Positions 38,134-46,835 of a DNA stretch of 64,000 bases are shown piece after piece. The notes under the pieces are model-generated. The model was not told where the DNA came from. It saw only the letters and a list, made by a program, of their open reading frames with translations, and searched no databases. This stretch comes from GCA-2737725 sp033763995 (GTDB taxonomy: Bacteria > Pseudomonadota > Alphaproteobacteria > Rhodospirillales > Rhodospirillaceae). A program made the translations under genes and the position numbers. Positions within the stretch are counted from its first letter, which is position 1; each line of letters starts with the position of its first letter. Location: contig JANRJL010000020.1 in the NCBI GenBank assembly GCA_033763995.1, positions 1-64,000 of the forward strand, read 5' to 3'.

Positions 38134-41132
38134 TGCGCTTCAACGCGATACTGATTGCGATGTGGGTTGGGATTCAAACGCTCAGCTCGGCAACCGTGAG
38201 CGCCCAAACCCTGACGCTTACCGCAGGCACCAACATCGCCGCCGCCGTGTCGCCCGACGGCGCGCAAATCGTCTTCGACCTTCAAGGCACGCTGTGGGTC
38301 ATGCCGGTCGCGGGCGGCGAGGCCAAGGCCATCACCGATCCGCTGGCCGATGCGCGCCAGCCCGCCTGGTCGCCCGACGGCAAGGCCATCGCCTTTCAAT
38401 CCTTCAAGGACGGCGGCTGGCATGTGTGGACCGTCGCTCCCGACGGCACGGACCTGAAGCAAATCAGCAGCGGCGGCTTCGACGAGCGCGAGCCGGCCTG
38501 GTCGCCCGACGGCGCCTGGATCGCGTTTTCGTCGGACCGCGGCGGCAACTACGACATTTGGGTGATGGCGGCCGACGGCTCCGAGCCGCGTGTGCTGACC
38601 ACGTCGCCCGCCAACGACCACAGCCCGACATGGTCGCCCGACGGCAAGCGCATTGCTTTCGCGTCCGACCGCGAGAGCGGCAAGGGGCTTTACACCATCA
38701 CCTTCGAGGGCGTGGCCGAGCGCCTGGCGGCACCCCTGGAGGGCGCGCTGGCCGGACCATCGTGGAGTCCCGACGGCAACCGCATCGCCTTCGTGGAAAC
38801 GGATCGTACCGGTTCGCGGCTCAAGGTCATGGACGCGTCCTCGACGGTGATCGAGGCCGTCAGCAAGGAAAAGGAAGATGCCTTTCCGTTTCGCGCGGCG
38901 TGGTTGGCTGGCGATGAAGTGATCTACACCGCCGATGCGGCGATCAAGCGGCTGTCGCTCGCCACGGCCAAGGCCAAACCGCGCACGATTGCATTCTCCG
39001 CGCCCATCGCCGTCAATCCGCCCACCTACAAACGCAAAACGTTCGACTTCACGTCCACGGCGCCGCGCCCCGTGAAGGGTATTCGCGGACCCGTCGTCTC
39101 GCCCAACGCCAAGTGGGCGGCCTTCGCGGCTCTGGGCGATATTTGGACCGCAGATATTTCCAAGACCAACGGCAAGGCCGACCGCGTCACCAACGACACG
39201 GCGCTGGACTTCGATCCCGCGTGGTCGCCGGATGGAAAATTATTGGCCTATGTCAGCGACCGCAGCGGTAAGACCGAACTGTGGTTGCGCGATCTGCGCA
39301 GCCAGCAGGACCATCAACTGACCACGCTCGACGCCGAGGTTCAGCGCCCGGTGTTCTCGCCCGACGGCGCCAAGATCGCCTTCTTCAAGGTGCTGGGTCT
39401 CGCGGGCTTGGGCGGCGGCGCGCTGCATCTGCTGGACGTGGGTACGGGCGAGGTGACGCAACTTAGGCCCAACATCTGGGCGCCGAGCCGTGTGAGTTGG
39501 TCGCCCGACGGAAGAAAACTGGCGCTGTCGGCCTTGGCCGCGGCTTCCTCGCGCTTCCGCGAGGGCTGGAGCGAATTCACGATCATCGAGGTCGAAGGCG
39601 GCCAGGACCGTCGCCTGACGCCCCATCCCGACAAATCGCTCGCCATGCGCGGCGACGATGGGCCGGCGTGGTCGCCCGACGGCAAGTCGTTGGCCTACGT
39701 GTTCGAGGGCACGTTGTGGACGTTGCCGGTCGACGGCGAGGGCAATATCGCGGGCACGCCGACGCGCCTCACCACCGAACTGGCCGACGCGCCGTCGTGG
39801 ACGGGGGATTCCAAGTCCATCCTCTATATGGCCACCGACCGCCTGGCGCGCATCGATCTGTCGGGGCGCGACCCCAAGCCGCGCGACATTCATCCTGACT
39901 TCACTTGGCAAGCTGCTGTGCCGCCTGGACGCACGGTGATCCGCGCGGGACGGCTATTCGACGGCGTGACGAATTCCTATCGCGACAGCGTCGATATCGT
40001 CATCGAGGGTAATCGCATCGTCGCCCTCGAGCCGCGCAGCGAGCGGGATGCCGCGACGAAAGTCATCGATGTCTCCGACAAGACGGTCATCCCAGGCTTG
40101 ATCGAATCTCATTCTCATCTCGCGGCACCCTTCGGCGAGCGCCTGGGCCGCTTGTGGCTAGCCATGGGTGTCACGTCCGTGCGCGACCCGGGGGCCGACC
40201 CCTACGACGCGCTGGAGCGGCGCGAGTCCTGGGCCAGCGGGCAGCGGCCCGGTCCGCGCCAGTTCTATGCCGGGGGCCTGACCGATGGAGCCCGCGTCTA
40301 TTACGGCTTCGCCAACAGCGTGACCACGCCCGAGCACCTGGAGCTTGAGATGGATCGTTCCAAGCGTCTCGACGCCGACATGATCAAGACTTACGTGCGC
40401 ATGCCCGACGCCATGCAAAAGATGATCGTGGCCAAGGCCCATGACATCGGCATTCCCGTGTCGTCGCACGAGATTTATCCGGCGGCGGCTTTCGGCGCCG
40501 ACCAGGTGGAGCACCTGCGCGGCACCAGCCGTCGCGGCTACTCGCCCAAGCAGACGGAACTGGGTTTCTCTTACGGCGACGTGGTGGATATCCTCTCGAA
40601 AACCGGCATGACCGTCACGCCCACCATGGGCCTCTCGGGCGGGTTCACGCGCGCCGTGCTGCGCGATGCCGCAGTGCTGCAGCATCCGGCTTACACGGCC
40701 ATCTTCCGCGACAACGAGCGCGCGGCCTCGGCTGCGATCTACGAACGCGCCCGCTCGACACTACCTTCTCTCGACCGCACGGTTGCGGCGATGCAGAAGG
40801 CGATCAAGCAAATCGTCGATAACGGCGGGCGCATCACGGCGGGCACGGACTCGCCCTTCGTGCCCTATGGGCTCAGTTTTCAAGTGGAACTCGAACTCTA
40901 CGAAGAAGCGGGCCTGACGCCCTTCCAGGTGCTGCAATCGGCGACGTCCTGGCCGGCCGAACGCTTGGGCGTCGACGCGCACCTCGGCACCATCGCGCCC
41001 GGCAAGCTCGCCGACTTGGCGATCATCGACGGCGATCCGCTCGCGCGCATCAAGGACATCCGCAACATCGCGGGCGTGGTGGCGAACGGCAAGTATTTTG
41101 CGAGAGAAGAACTGCTGGAAGTTCCTAAATGA
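38130..41132 (+). CDS. Exported TolB-type beta-propeller / amidohydrolase fusion
   Basis: A 1000-residue secreted protein. A signal peptide (to about residue 25) is followed by a propeller with repeated W-S-P-D-G blades (about 30-610), then an amidohydrolase barrel (about 620-995). Metal ligands are visible: HxH in ESHSHL (about 662), histidines in SSHEIY (about 780) and VEHLRG (about 795), and the aspartate in TAGTDSPF (about 906). The C-terminus has the usual LGTIAPGKLADLAIID. The enzyme likely cleaves a C-N or lactone-type bond of an exported substrate. It is the last gene of the ThDP/cytochrome operon, which is ended by a hairpin repeat. Confidence 0.88.
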   Translation: MMRFNAILIAMWVGIQTLSSATVSAQTLTLTAGTNIAAAVSPDGAQIVFDLQGTLWVMPVAGGEAKAITDPLADARQPAWSPDGKAIAFQSFKDGGWHVWTVAPDGTDLKQISSGGFDEREPAWSPDGAWIAFSSDRGGNYDIWVMAADGSEPRVLTTSPANDHSPTWSPDGKRIAFASDRESGKGLYTITFEGVAERLAAPLEGALAGPSWSPDGNRIAFVETDRTGSRLKVMDASSTVIEAVSKEKEDAFPFRAAWLAGDEVIYTADAAIKRLSLATAKAKPRTIAFSAPIAVNPPTYKRKTFDFTSTAPRPVKGIRGPVVSPNAKWAAFAALGDIWTADISKTNGKADRVTNDTALDFDPAWSPDGKLLAYVSDRSGKTELWLRDLRSQQDHQLTTLDAEVQRPVFSPDGAKIAFFKVLGLAGLGGGALHLLDVGTGEVTQLRPNIWAPSRVSWSPDGRKLALSALAAASSRFREGWSEFTIIEVEGGQDRRLTPHPDKSLAMRGDDGPAWSPDGKSLAYVFEGTLWTLPVDGEGNIAGTPTRLTTELADAPSWTGDSKSILYMATDRLARIDLSGRDPKPRDIHPDFTWQAAVPPGRTVIRAGRLFDGVTNSYRDSVDIVIEGNRIVALEPRSERDAATKVIDVSDKTVIPGLIESHSHLAAPFGERLGRLWLAMGVTSVRDPGADPYDALERRESWASGQRPGPRQFYAGGLTDGARVYYGFANSVTTPEHLELEMDRSKRLDADMIKTYVRMPDAMQKMIVAKAHDIGIPVSSHEIYPAAAFGADQVEHLRGTSRRGYSPKQTELGFSYGDVVDILSKTGMTVTPTMGLSGGFTRAVLRDAAVLQHPAYTAIFRDNERAASAAIYERARSTLPSLDRTVAAMQKAIKQIVDNGGRITAGTDSPFVPYGLSFQVELELYEEAGLTPFQVLQSATSWPAERLGVDAHLGTIAPGKLADLAIIDGDPLARIKDIRNIAGVVANGKYFAREELLEVPK

Positions 41133-41136
41133 GTTT

Positions 41137-41214
41137 CGTCACCCCCGCGAAAGCGGGGGTCCAGGTATTGTTTCCTGCAAACGAAAAACTGGATTCCCGC
41201 GTTCGCGGGAATGA
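41137..41214. repeat. Bipartite palindromic intergenic repeat, also a terminator
   Basis: From GTCA to TGAC with two stems: ACCCCCGC (41140-41147) with GCGGGGGT (41152-41159), and ATTCCCGCG (41192-41200) with CGCGGGAAT (41203-41211) preceded by CTGG. The layout matches 17900-17994. It lies between the operon end and the convergent DUF1838 gene. Confidence 0.7.
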
Positions 41215-41237
41215 CAAAACTAGAGTAGCGATAAAAA

Positions 41238-42161
41238 CTATCCCGCCTTCGCGAACTTGCCCGCGTCGATCTTGAGCAATTCGGGATGCTCGGCTTGGGC
41301 GCGATCGTAGTATTCCTTCGGCAGTTGATGCACGCCGTCGAGCTTGCGTCCGCTCCAGATCGCGAACATATGGCCCTTGATCTCGCCCATCTCCAGCCAC
41401 TTGGGGAAGGGGAACACATATCCGCCGCTGGTACCCATGGGCAGGCGCGCGACCTTCGGATCGTCGAACAGCGCCTTCGGCGTCCAGTTGTGCGAGGTTT
41501 CGATGAAGGGCGTGAACCAGCCGTCGGGCGGCACGCGGATCTCCTCGGCCTTCACCAAACCGTCCTCGACGCGGAAGAGGGAATAACGCGGCGTGAACTC
41601 CGGCGTCTTGCGGTTCAAGGGCCGCTTGCCCTCGGGGCCGTAGAGCATGCCGGGATCTTCCGTCAGAATAGTCGGTGGCACTTTGACCATGGCCTTGGTG
41701 ATGGGGTTGACGATATCGTTCACCCAAGCGCCGGTGTTGATGTCGCGCGGGTAAGACGCATTGTGCCCATGCGCCATGTAGATGTTCGTATCCACGCGTT
41801 TATGGCGTGAAAACTCGATGCCTTCCCAGCGCACCAAGGGTTCCACCTTGCGGCCTTCGGCCACCACGAACATGGTGAAGTGGTACCAGAGCAGCACATC
41901 GGCCTCGTCGGCGAGCTCGCGGTAAAGCCGCATCTCGGCATTGAGCTTCGCGACCTTGTCGGGAAACTCCATCATGCGGGACTCGATGCGCCCCGTCGGC
42001 GCCGAGAAACTGTCGCCCAAGGGTGTCGTGGCCGCCATGGCCCCCGGCGCGATGACACTGGGCGCGATGGCCACGGCCGCGCCGGCTCCGGCCAAGGCGT
42101 GGCGGCGCGACACCGGGGCTTCAAGGCCCTCGCTGAAGGCGCGTTTCATGATGTCGAGCAT
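41238..42161 (-). CDS. Tat-exported DUF1838 family protein (copy 3 of 3)
   Basis: A 307-residue DUF1838 member, more diverged than copies 1 and 2. The signal region has a twin arginine in VSRRHALAGAGAAVAIAP. The body includes LLWYHFTMFVVAEGRKVEP and WVNDIVNPITKAMVKV, with a C-terminal EMGEIKGHMFAIWSG. The ATG at 42161 follows GGGAGGG; a second ATG four codons on is possible. It converges on the exported ThDP/amidohydrolase operon, so it might share its physiology, but that is only position. Confidence 0.75.
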   Translation of the reverse strand: MLDIMKRAFSEGLEAPVSRRHALAGAGAAVAIAPSVIAPGAMAATTPLGDSFSAPTGRIESRMMEFPDKVAKLNAEMRLYRELADEADVLLWYHFTMFVVAEGRKVEPLVRWEGIEFSRHKRVDTNIYMAHGHNASYPRDINTGAWVNDIVNPITKAMVKVPPTILTEDPGMLYGPEGKRPLNRKTPEFTPRYSLFRVEDGLVKAEEIRVPPDGWFTPFIETSHNWTPKALFDDPKVARLPMGTSGGYVFPFPKWLEMGEIKGHMFAIWSGRKLDGVHQLPKEYYDRAQAEHPELLKIDAGKFAKAG

Positions 42162-42253
42162 AGATCCCTCCCACAGGTTTGGCGCAATTCTACCTTGCCG
42201 CTGGGCCCCGTGGGGAGTAATCAGGCGCACTTTTTTGAAGTGCGGCCAAAACA

Positions 42254-43204
42254 GTGAAACCCAAGGTTTTCATCGACGGCGAGGCGGGCACCACGGGCCT
42301 GCAAATCCGGCAGCGGCTCGAGGGCCGCGCCGACATCGCGCTCGTCTCCATCGATCCCGCCAAGCGCAAGGATCCCGCCGCGCGGGCCGACATGCTCAAT
42401 GGCGCGGACATTGCCATTCTGTGCCTGCCCGACGACGGCGCGCGCGAGGCGGTGAGCCTCGTCAAGAACACGGCGACAAAAGTGATCGACGCCTCCACGG
42501 CGCACCGCGTCGCCGACGGCTGGGTGTTCGGCTTTCCGGAAATGGCGCCCGGCCATCGCGACAAGATCGCCGCGGCCAAGCGCATCAGCAACCCCGGTTG
42601 CTATTCCACCGGCGCCATCGCCTTGCTGCGTCCGTTGATCGACGCGGGCGTGATGAGCCCCGGCTATCCGGTCGCGATCCACGGCACCAGCGGCTACTCG
42701 GGCGGCGGCAAGGCCATGATCGCCGAGTTCGAGAACGAGGCCGACCCGACTTATACGACTGTCCCTTATCGTATTTATGGCCTCGAGCTGACACACAAAC
42801 ATGTGCCCGAAATTCAGAAGTGGAGCGGCCTCGCGCTGCGCCCGCATTTCTCGCCTGCTGTGGGCCGTTATGCCCAGGGCATGCTGGTGGAAGTGCCGCT
42901 GCACTTGTCGCTGCTGCAGGGCGGGCCCAAGGTCGCCGACATTCACGCCGTGCTGACCAAGCACTACGCGGGGGCGCATTTCGTGACGGTGGTGCCCCTG
43001 GAACAGTCCAAGGCGATCAGGACTCTGGAACCGGAAGCGCTCAACGGTACCAATCACATGAGACTTTATGTGTTCGGCGCCGAGACCAGTGGCCAGGCGC
43101 GGCTGGTGGCGCAACTCGACAACCTGGGCAAGGGCGCCTCGGGCCAATCGGTGCAGTGCATGAACATCATGTTGGGCCTGCCCGAAGCCACAGGCTTGAA
43201 ATAG
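42254..43204 (+). CDS. argC: N-acetyl-gamma-glutamyl-phosphate reductase (type 2 ArgC)
   Basis: NADPH-dependent third step of arginine biosynthesis. The 316-residue protein starts KPKVFIDGEAGTTGLQI (dinucleotide loop), with the catalytic cysteine in SNPGCYSTGAIAL near residue 116 and GTSGYSGGG near 155; this shorter form is the type 2 enzyme. The start is GTG with no clear ribosome site. The next gene follows after two bases, so the two are an operon. Confidence 0.95.
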   Translation: MKPKVFIDGEAGTTGLQIRQRLEGRADIALVSIDPAKRKDPAARADMLNGADIAILCLPDDGAREAVSLVKNTATKVIDASTAHRVADGWVFGFPEMAPGHRDKIAAAKRISNPGCYSTGAIALLRPLIDAGVMSPGYPVAIHGTSGYSGGGKAMIAEFENEADPTYTTVPYRIYGLELTHKHVPEIQKWSGLALRPHFSPAVGRYAQGMLVEVPLHLSLLQGGPKVADIHAVLTKHYAGAHFVTVVPLEQSKAIRTLEPEALNGTNHMRLYVFGAETSGQARLVAQLDNLGKGASGQSVQCMNIMLGLPEATGLK

Positions 43205-43206
43205 CC

Positions 43207-43749
43207 ATGCAGCAACCCGTGATCTTGCCCTGGAAGAACGTGCGGCCCACCGTGGCGGCCGATGCCTTCGTCGCGCCCAACGCCACGTTGATCGGCGATG
43301 TGGTCATCGGCGCGCGGTCCAGCATTTGGTTCAACGTCGTGCTGCGCGGCGACGTGAATTACATCCGCGTCGGCGAGCGCACCAACATCCAGGACGGCAC
43401 GATTGTCCACGTTGCCACCAACGACGGCCCGACGCTCATCGGCAACGACGTGCTGATCGGACATGCCGCGATCATTCACGGTTGCACGCTGGAAGACGGC
43501 TGCTTCGTCGGCATGGCGGCCACCGTCATGGACGACGCGGTGGTCGAAAGCGGCGCCATGGTGGCCGCCGGGGCCCTGATCCCTCCGGGGAAGCGGGTCA
43601 AGTCGCACCAACTCTGGGCCGGGACGCCCGCGCGGTTCGTGCGCCAGCTGACGGACGCGGAAGTGGCCCAAATGAAGGTGCAAACCGCCCGCTACGCCGA
43701 CCTGGCTGACGCCTACCGCGCCATGATCGCGGCCGAAAAGCGGCTATAG
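43207..43749 (+). CDS. Gamma-carbonic-anhydrase-like hexapeptide-repeat protein
   Basis: A 180-residue left-handed beta-helix built of hexapeptide repeats (VAPNATLIGDVVIGARSSIW...). The metal-binding histidines of the gamma class are suggested by NIQDGTIVHVA and IGHAAIIHGC, and LWAGTPARFVR is the typical C-terminal turn. Members include YrdA/PaaY-like proteins and carbonic anhydrases; which applies here is not decided. It begins two bases after argC. An intrinsic terminator overlaps its stop codon. Confidence 0.85.
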   Translation: MQQPVILPWKNVRPTVAADAFVAPNATLIGDVVIGARSSIWFNVVLRGDVNYIRVGERTNIQDGTIVHVATNDGPTLIGNDVLIGHAAIIHGCTLEDGCFVGMAATVMDDAVVESGAMVAAGALIPPGKRVKSHQLWAGTPARFVRQLTDAEVAQMKVQTARYADLADAYRAMIAAEKRL

Positions 43750-43757
43750 CCGCTTTT
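43736..43757 (+). terminator. Intrinsic terminator overlapping the gamma-CA stop codon
   Basis: AAAAGCGGC (43736-43744) pairs perfectly with GCCGCTTTT (43749-43757) around TATA, with the T-run inside the 3' arm. The stop codon TAG (43747-43749) lies at the loop. It separates the argC operon from the phosphonate-transporter operon. Confidence 0.8.
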
Positions 43758-43838
43758 TCGCCATCCCCGTCACTCCACTGTCATTTGCCCAAGGCCGCCG
43801 AAGCCCTACATTTGGCTGTGTTCATGAGGATTCGGTTG

Positions 43839-44792
43839 ATGCGATTGCTCGTTCTTTTGGCGCTGTTCGTATTGCCCGTCACTGCGGCGGCCCAAGAGCC
43901 GTGTCCACGCGGCACGCTGGACGCCAAGTATTGCGACCGCGACGGCGACTTGGTGGCCGACGTGCCCGCCGATCCTCGGCAGTGGATCGATCCCGACACG
44001 CTGATCTATTCCTACACGCCGCTGGAAGATCCTTCGGTCTACGCCAAGATGTGGGACGATTTCATCGCCCATTTGGAAAAGACCACCGGCAAGAAAGTAC
44101 GGCTGTTCCAGGTGCAATCCAACGCCGCGCAGTTGGAAGCGCTGCGCTCGGGCCGATTGCACGTCACGGGCGTGAACACCGGCAGCGTGCCCGTGGCGGT
44201 CAATTGCACGGGCTACGTGCCGTTCTCGATCATGGCCGGGCCCGCCGGCGTGCATGGCTACGAAATGGAGATCATCGTTCCTGCCGGGTCGCCCATCGCC
44301 GGCCCCGCCGATCTCAAGGGGCGCACGGTGGCCTTTACGTCGCCCACGTCCAATTCCGGGTTCAAGGCTCCGGCCTTCATCATGCAGAGCGAATTCGGAC
44401 TCAAGGCGGGCGTCGATTACCAAACCACATTTTCGGGCAAGCACGACAACTCGATCCTCGGCGTGGTCAACGGCGATTACGAGGCCGCCGCCGTCGCCAA
44501 CACCGTCCTCAACCGCATGGCCGACCGCAAGGCCTATGACCGGGCCAAAATCCGCTCGATCTTCAAGTCCAAGACCTTCCCGACCACCGCCTACGGCCAT
44601 GCCCACAACCTGAAGCCCGAACTGGCCGAGAAGATTCGCCGGGCGTTTTTCACCTATGCCATCGCGCAGGATCAGGCCATGGTGAAGGAGTTCCCCGGCC
44701 AGGACCGCTTCATGCCCATGACCTACAAGACCGACTGGCAATTGGTGCGCGACATCGACGCCGGCACCGGCGTCACCTACGACTGCAAGTAA
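43839..44792 (+). CDS. phnD: Phosphonate/phosphite-type ABC transporter substrate-binding protein (copy 1)
   Basis: Periplasmic binding protein of the PhnD family, 317 residues. The signal peptide MRLLVLLALFVLPVTAAAQ is followed by an unusual CxRGTLDxxYCDRDGDLVAD segment, a D-x-D-x-D calcium-loop-like motif between cysteines, then the PhnD core VQSNAAQLEALRSGRLHVTGVN and GYEMEIIVPAGSPI. It ends GVTYDCK. GAGGA eight bases before the ATG at 43839 decides the start. A second, closely similar binding protein follows 17 bases on; ATPase and permease genes lie beyond. Confidence 0.88.
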   Translation: MRLLVLLALFVLPVTAAAQEPCPRGTLDAKYCDRDGDLVADVPADPRQWIDPDTLIYSYTPLEDPSVYAKMWDDFIAHLEKTTGKKVRLFQVQSNAAQLEALRSGRLHVTGVNTGSVPVAVNCTGYVPFSIMAGPAGVHGYEMEIIVPAGSPIAGPADLKGRTVAFTSPTSNSGFKAPAFIMQSEFGLKAGVDYQTTFSGKHDNSILGVVNGDYEAAAVANTVLNRMADRKAYDRAKIRSIFKSKTFPTTAYGHAHNLKPELAEKIRRAFFTYAIAQDQAMVKEFPGQDRFMPMTYKTDWQLVRDIDAGTGVTYDCK

Positions 44793-44808
44793 ACCTCGAG
44801 GATCGAAC

Positions 44809-45765
44809 ATGCTGCGAGTTGCATTGCTGATCACCGCGTTGCTGGCGCCCACCTTGGCGTCGGCCCAGGACGACTGCCCGCGCGGCACCCTCGACAAGCG
44901 CTACTGCGACCGCGACGGCGACTTGGTGGCCGATGCGCCGACCGACGCCGACGACATTCTCGATCCGAAGACGATCATCTTTTCCTACACGCCGATCGAA
45001 GACCCGGCCATGTGGCAGAATGTCTGGGCGCGGTTTCTTGGCCACCTCGAGAAAACCACGGGGCGCAAGGTCACGTTCTTCCAGGTGCAGAATTACGCCG
45101 CCCAGCTCGAGGCGCTGCGCTCGGGCCGTCTGCACGTGGCGGGGGTGAACGCGGGCTCCACACCCGTGGCCGTCAACTGCGCGGGTTTCGTGCCCGCCGT
45201 GCAGTTGGGCACGCCGACGGGCTCGTGGGACTACACCATGGAAATCATCGTGCCGGCCAGTTCACCCATCAAGACCGTGCCCGAGTTGAAGGGCAAGACC
45301 ATCGCTTTCGTCTCGCCCACGTCCGCCACGGGCTTCAAGGCGCCCACGACGATTCTCAAATCCGAATTCGGCCTGGAGCTGGACCGCGACTACAAATCGC
45401 GGTTCACCGGCAAGCACGAAACCTCCATTGTCGGCGTCGCCAACGACGACTACGAGGCCGCCGCGGTGGCGGGCGCGCTGATCCCGCGCATGACGGAACG
45501 CAAGGTGATCGACGGCTCGAAGGTGCGCGTGATTTACGTCTCCGATCCGTTTCCCGGCACGGCCTTCGGCTACACCCATCGCCTGAATCCCGAACTCGCC
45601 GCTAAGATCCGCGCGGCGTTCCTCAGCTACGACTGGATGAACGACGCCTTGTTGCTGCGCGAACTGCCCGAGGTGACGCGGTTTGTCCCCACGTCGTACA
45701 AGGACGAGTTCGAGATGATCCGCAATGTCGACACCGCCAGCGGCGTGACCTACGACTGCAAGTAA
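44809..45765 (+). CDS. phnD: Phosphonate/phosphite-type ABC transporter substrate-binding protein (copy 2)
   Basis: A 318-residue paralogue of the preceding gene. It has the same signal-peptide style, the DRDGDLVAD loop between cysteines, the ending GVTYDCK and the core VQNYAAQLEALRSGRLHVAGVN. Differences cluster in the middle (WDYTMEIIVPASSPIKTV), so ligand preference may differ. Tandem binding proteins for one permease suggest widened substrate range. GAGGAT lies six bases before the ATG. Confidence 0.88.
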   Translation: MLRVALLITALLAPTLASAQDDCPRGTLDKRYCDRDGDLVADAPTDADDILDPKTIIFSYTPIEDPAMWQNVWARFLGHLEKTTGRKVTFFQVQNYAAQLEALRSGRLHVAGVNAGSTPVAVNCAGFVPAVQLGTPTGSWDYTMEIIVPASSPIKTVPELKGKTIAFVSPTSATGFKAPTTILKSEFGLELDRDYKSRFTGKHETSIVGVANDDYEAAAVAGALIPRMTERKVIDGSKVRVIYVSDPFPGTAFGYTHRLNPELAAKIRAAFLSYDWMNDALLLRELPEVTRFVPTSYKDEFEMIRNVDTASGVTYDCK

Positions 45766-45857
45766 GCGGCAGCCGAGTTATCCACAGCCTGGGGACAAGT
45801 CGCATACACTGATTGCATTGCAGTTGTGCGCCCGGCAGCATGCGCCGGTTTGGCCCC

Positions 45858-45921
45858 TAGAGCATTTCCCCGACAAGTGGGAACCGGTTGGCCCAAGGAA
45901 ACAAGTCGGTGGAAATGCGAC
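45858..45921 (+). repeat. Dispersed repeat copy 1, between phnD and phnC
   Basis: Starts TAGAGCATTTCC and continues CGACAAGTGGGAACCGGTTGG; nearly the same bases occur at 48460-48508. Each ends with the complementary GGAAATGCGAC or GGAAAATGCGAC, so the unit can fold with its own start. This type of repeat is common in alphaproteobacterial intergenic DNA. The gap 45766-45989 holds no gene. Confidence 0.75.
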
Positions 45922-45989
45922 AAAAAAGAAAGAGTTACTGGGGCTAAGCGATTCGGTTTGATCGAATTTAGCTCTAAGTTGCGAGTATC

Positions 45990-46835
45990 ATGCCCTCCCT
46001 TCATCTGGAAAATGTCGTCAAGCGTTACGGCGCCGCCGCCGGCAGCGATGCCCTCAAAGCGGTGTCCTTTGTCGTGCCCGAGGGCCAGATCATGGCGTTG
46101 ATCGGTCCGTCGGGGGCGGGCAAGAGCACGCTGATCCGCTGCGTCAATCGGCTGGTGGAGCCCACCAGCGGGCGCATCCTGTGGGGCGATGTCGACTTGG
46201 CGGCGCTCGACAGCAAGGCCTTGCGCGCCATGCGGCGCAAGATCGGCATGATCTTCCAGGAGTTCGCGCTGGTGGACCGGCTGACCGTGATGGAGAACGT
46301 GCTGTCGGGCCGCTTGGGGTATGTGAGCTTCTGGCAAAGCTGGCGGCGTAACTTTCCGCAAAGCGACATCGACGAGGCCTTTCGCCTGCTCGACCGCGTC
46401 GGCCTGACGGGCTTCGAGGACAAGCGCGCCGACGCGCTGTCGGGCGGTCAACGGCAACGGGTCGGCATCGCGCGCGCCCTGATGCAATCGCCTGAACTGT
46501 TATTGGTGGACGAACCCACCGCCAGCCTCGACCCCAAGACCTCGCGCCAGATCATGCGGCTGATCGCCGAGCTGTGCCGCGAGCGCAAGCTCACCGCCAT
46601 CGTCAACATCCACGACGTGCCCCTGGCCAAGATGTTCGCCGAACGCATCGTCGGCTTGCGCGACGGCAAGGTGGTGTTCGACGGCACGCCCGAGCAACTC
46701 ACGGGCGAGGCCCTGACCAGCATTTACGGCGCGGAAGATTGGGAAGAGGCCGGCCAACGCGCGCTGATGAAGTTCGTCCATCATGGCGCCGACGCGCCGG
46801 TCATCGACCAAGAACGCCTGGCGGGATTGCGCTGA
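45990..46835 (+). CDS. phnC: Phosphonate ABC transporter ATP-binding protein
   Basis: A 281-residue ATPase. Walker A is GPSGAGKSTLIR near residue 37, the signature LSGGQRQRVGIARAL follows, then Walker B LLLVDEPTASLD and the H-loop histidine in VNIHDVPL. The PhnC-type IRCVNRLVEPTSGRI and ERIVGLRDGKVVFDGTPEQLT support a phosphonate/phosphite importer. The stop codon shares a base with the phnE start. Confidence 0.9.
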   Translation: MPSLHLENVVKRYGAAAGSDALKAVSFVVPEGQIMALIGPSGAGKSTLIRCVNRLVEPTSGRILWGDVDLAALDSKALRAMRRKIGMIFQEFALVDRLTVMENVLSGRLGYVSFWQSWRRNFPQSDIDEAFRLLDRVGLTGFEDKRADALSGGQRQRVGIARALMQSPELLLVDEPTASLDPKTSRQIMRLIAELCRERKLTAIVNIHDVPLAKMFAERIVGLRDGKVVFDGTPEQLTGEALTSIYGAEDWEEAGQRALMKFVHHGADAPVIDQERLAGLR

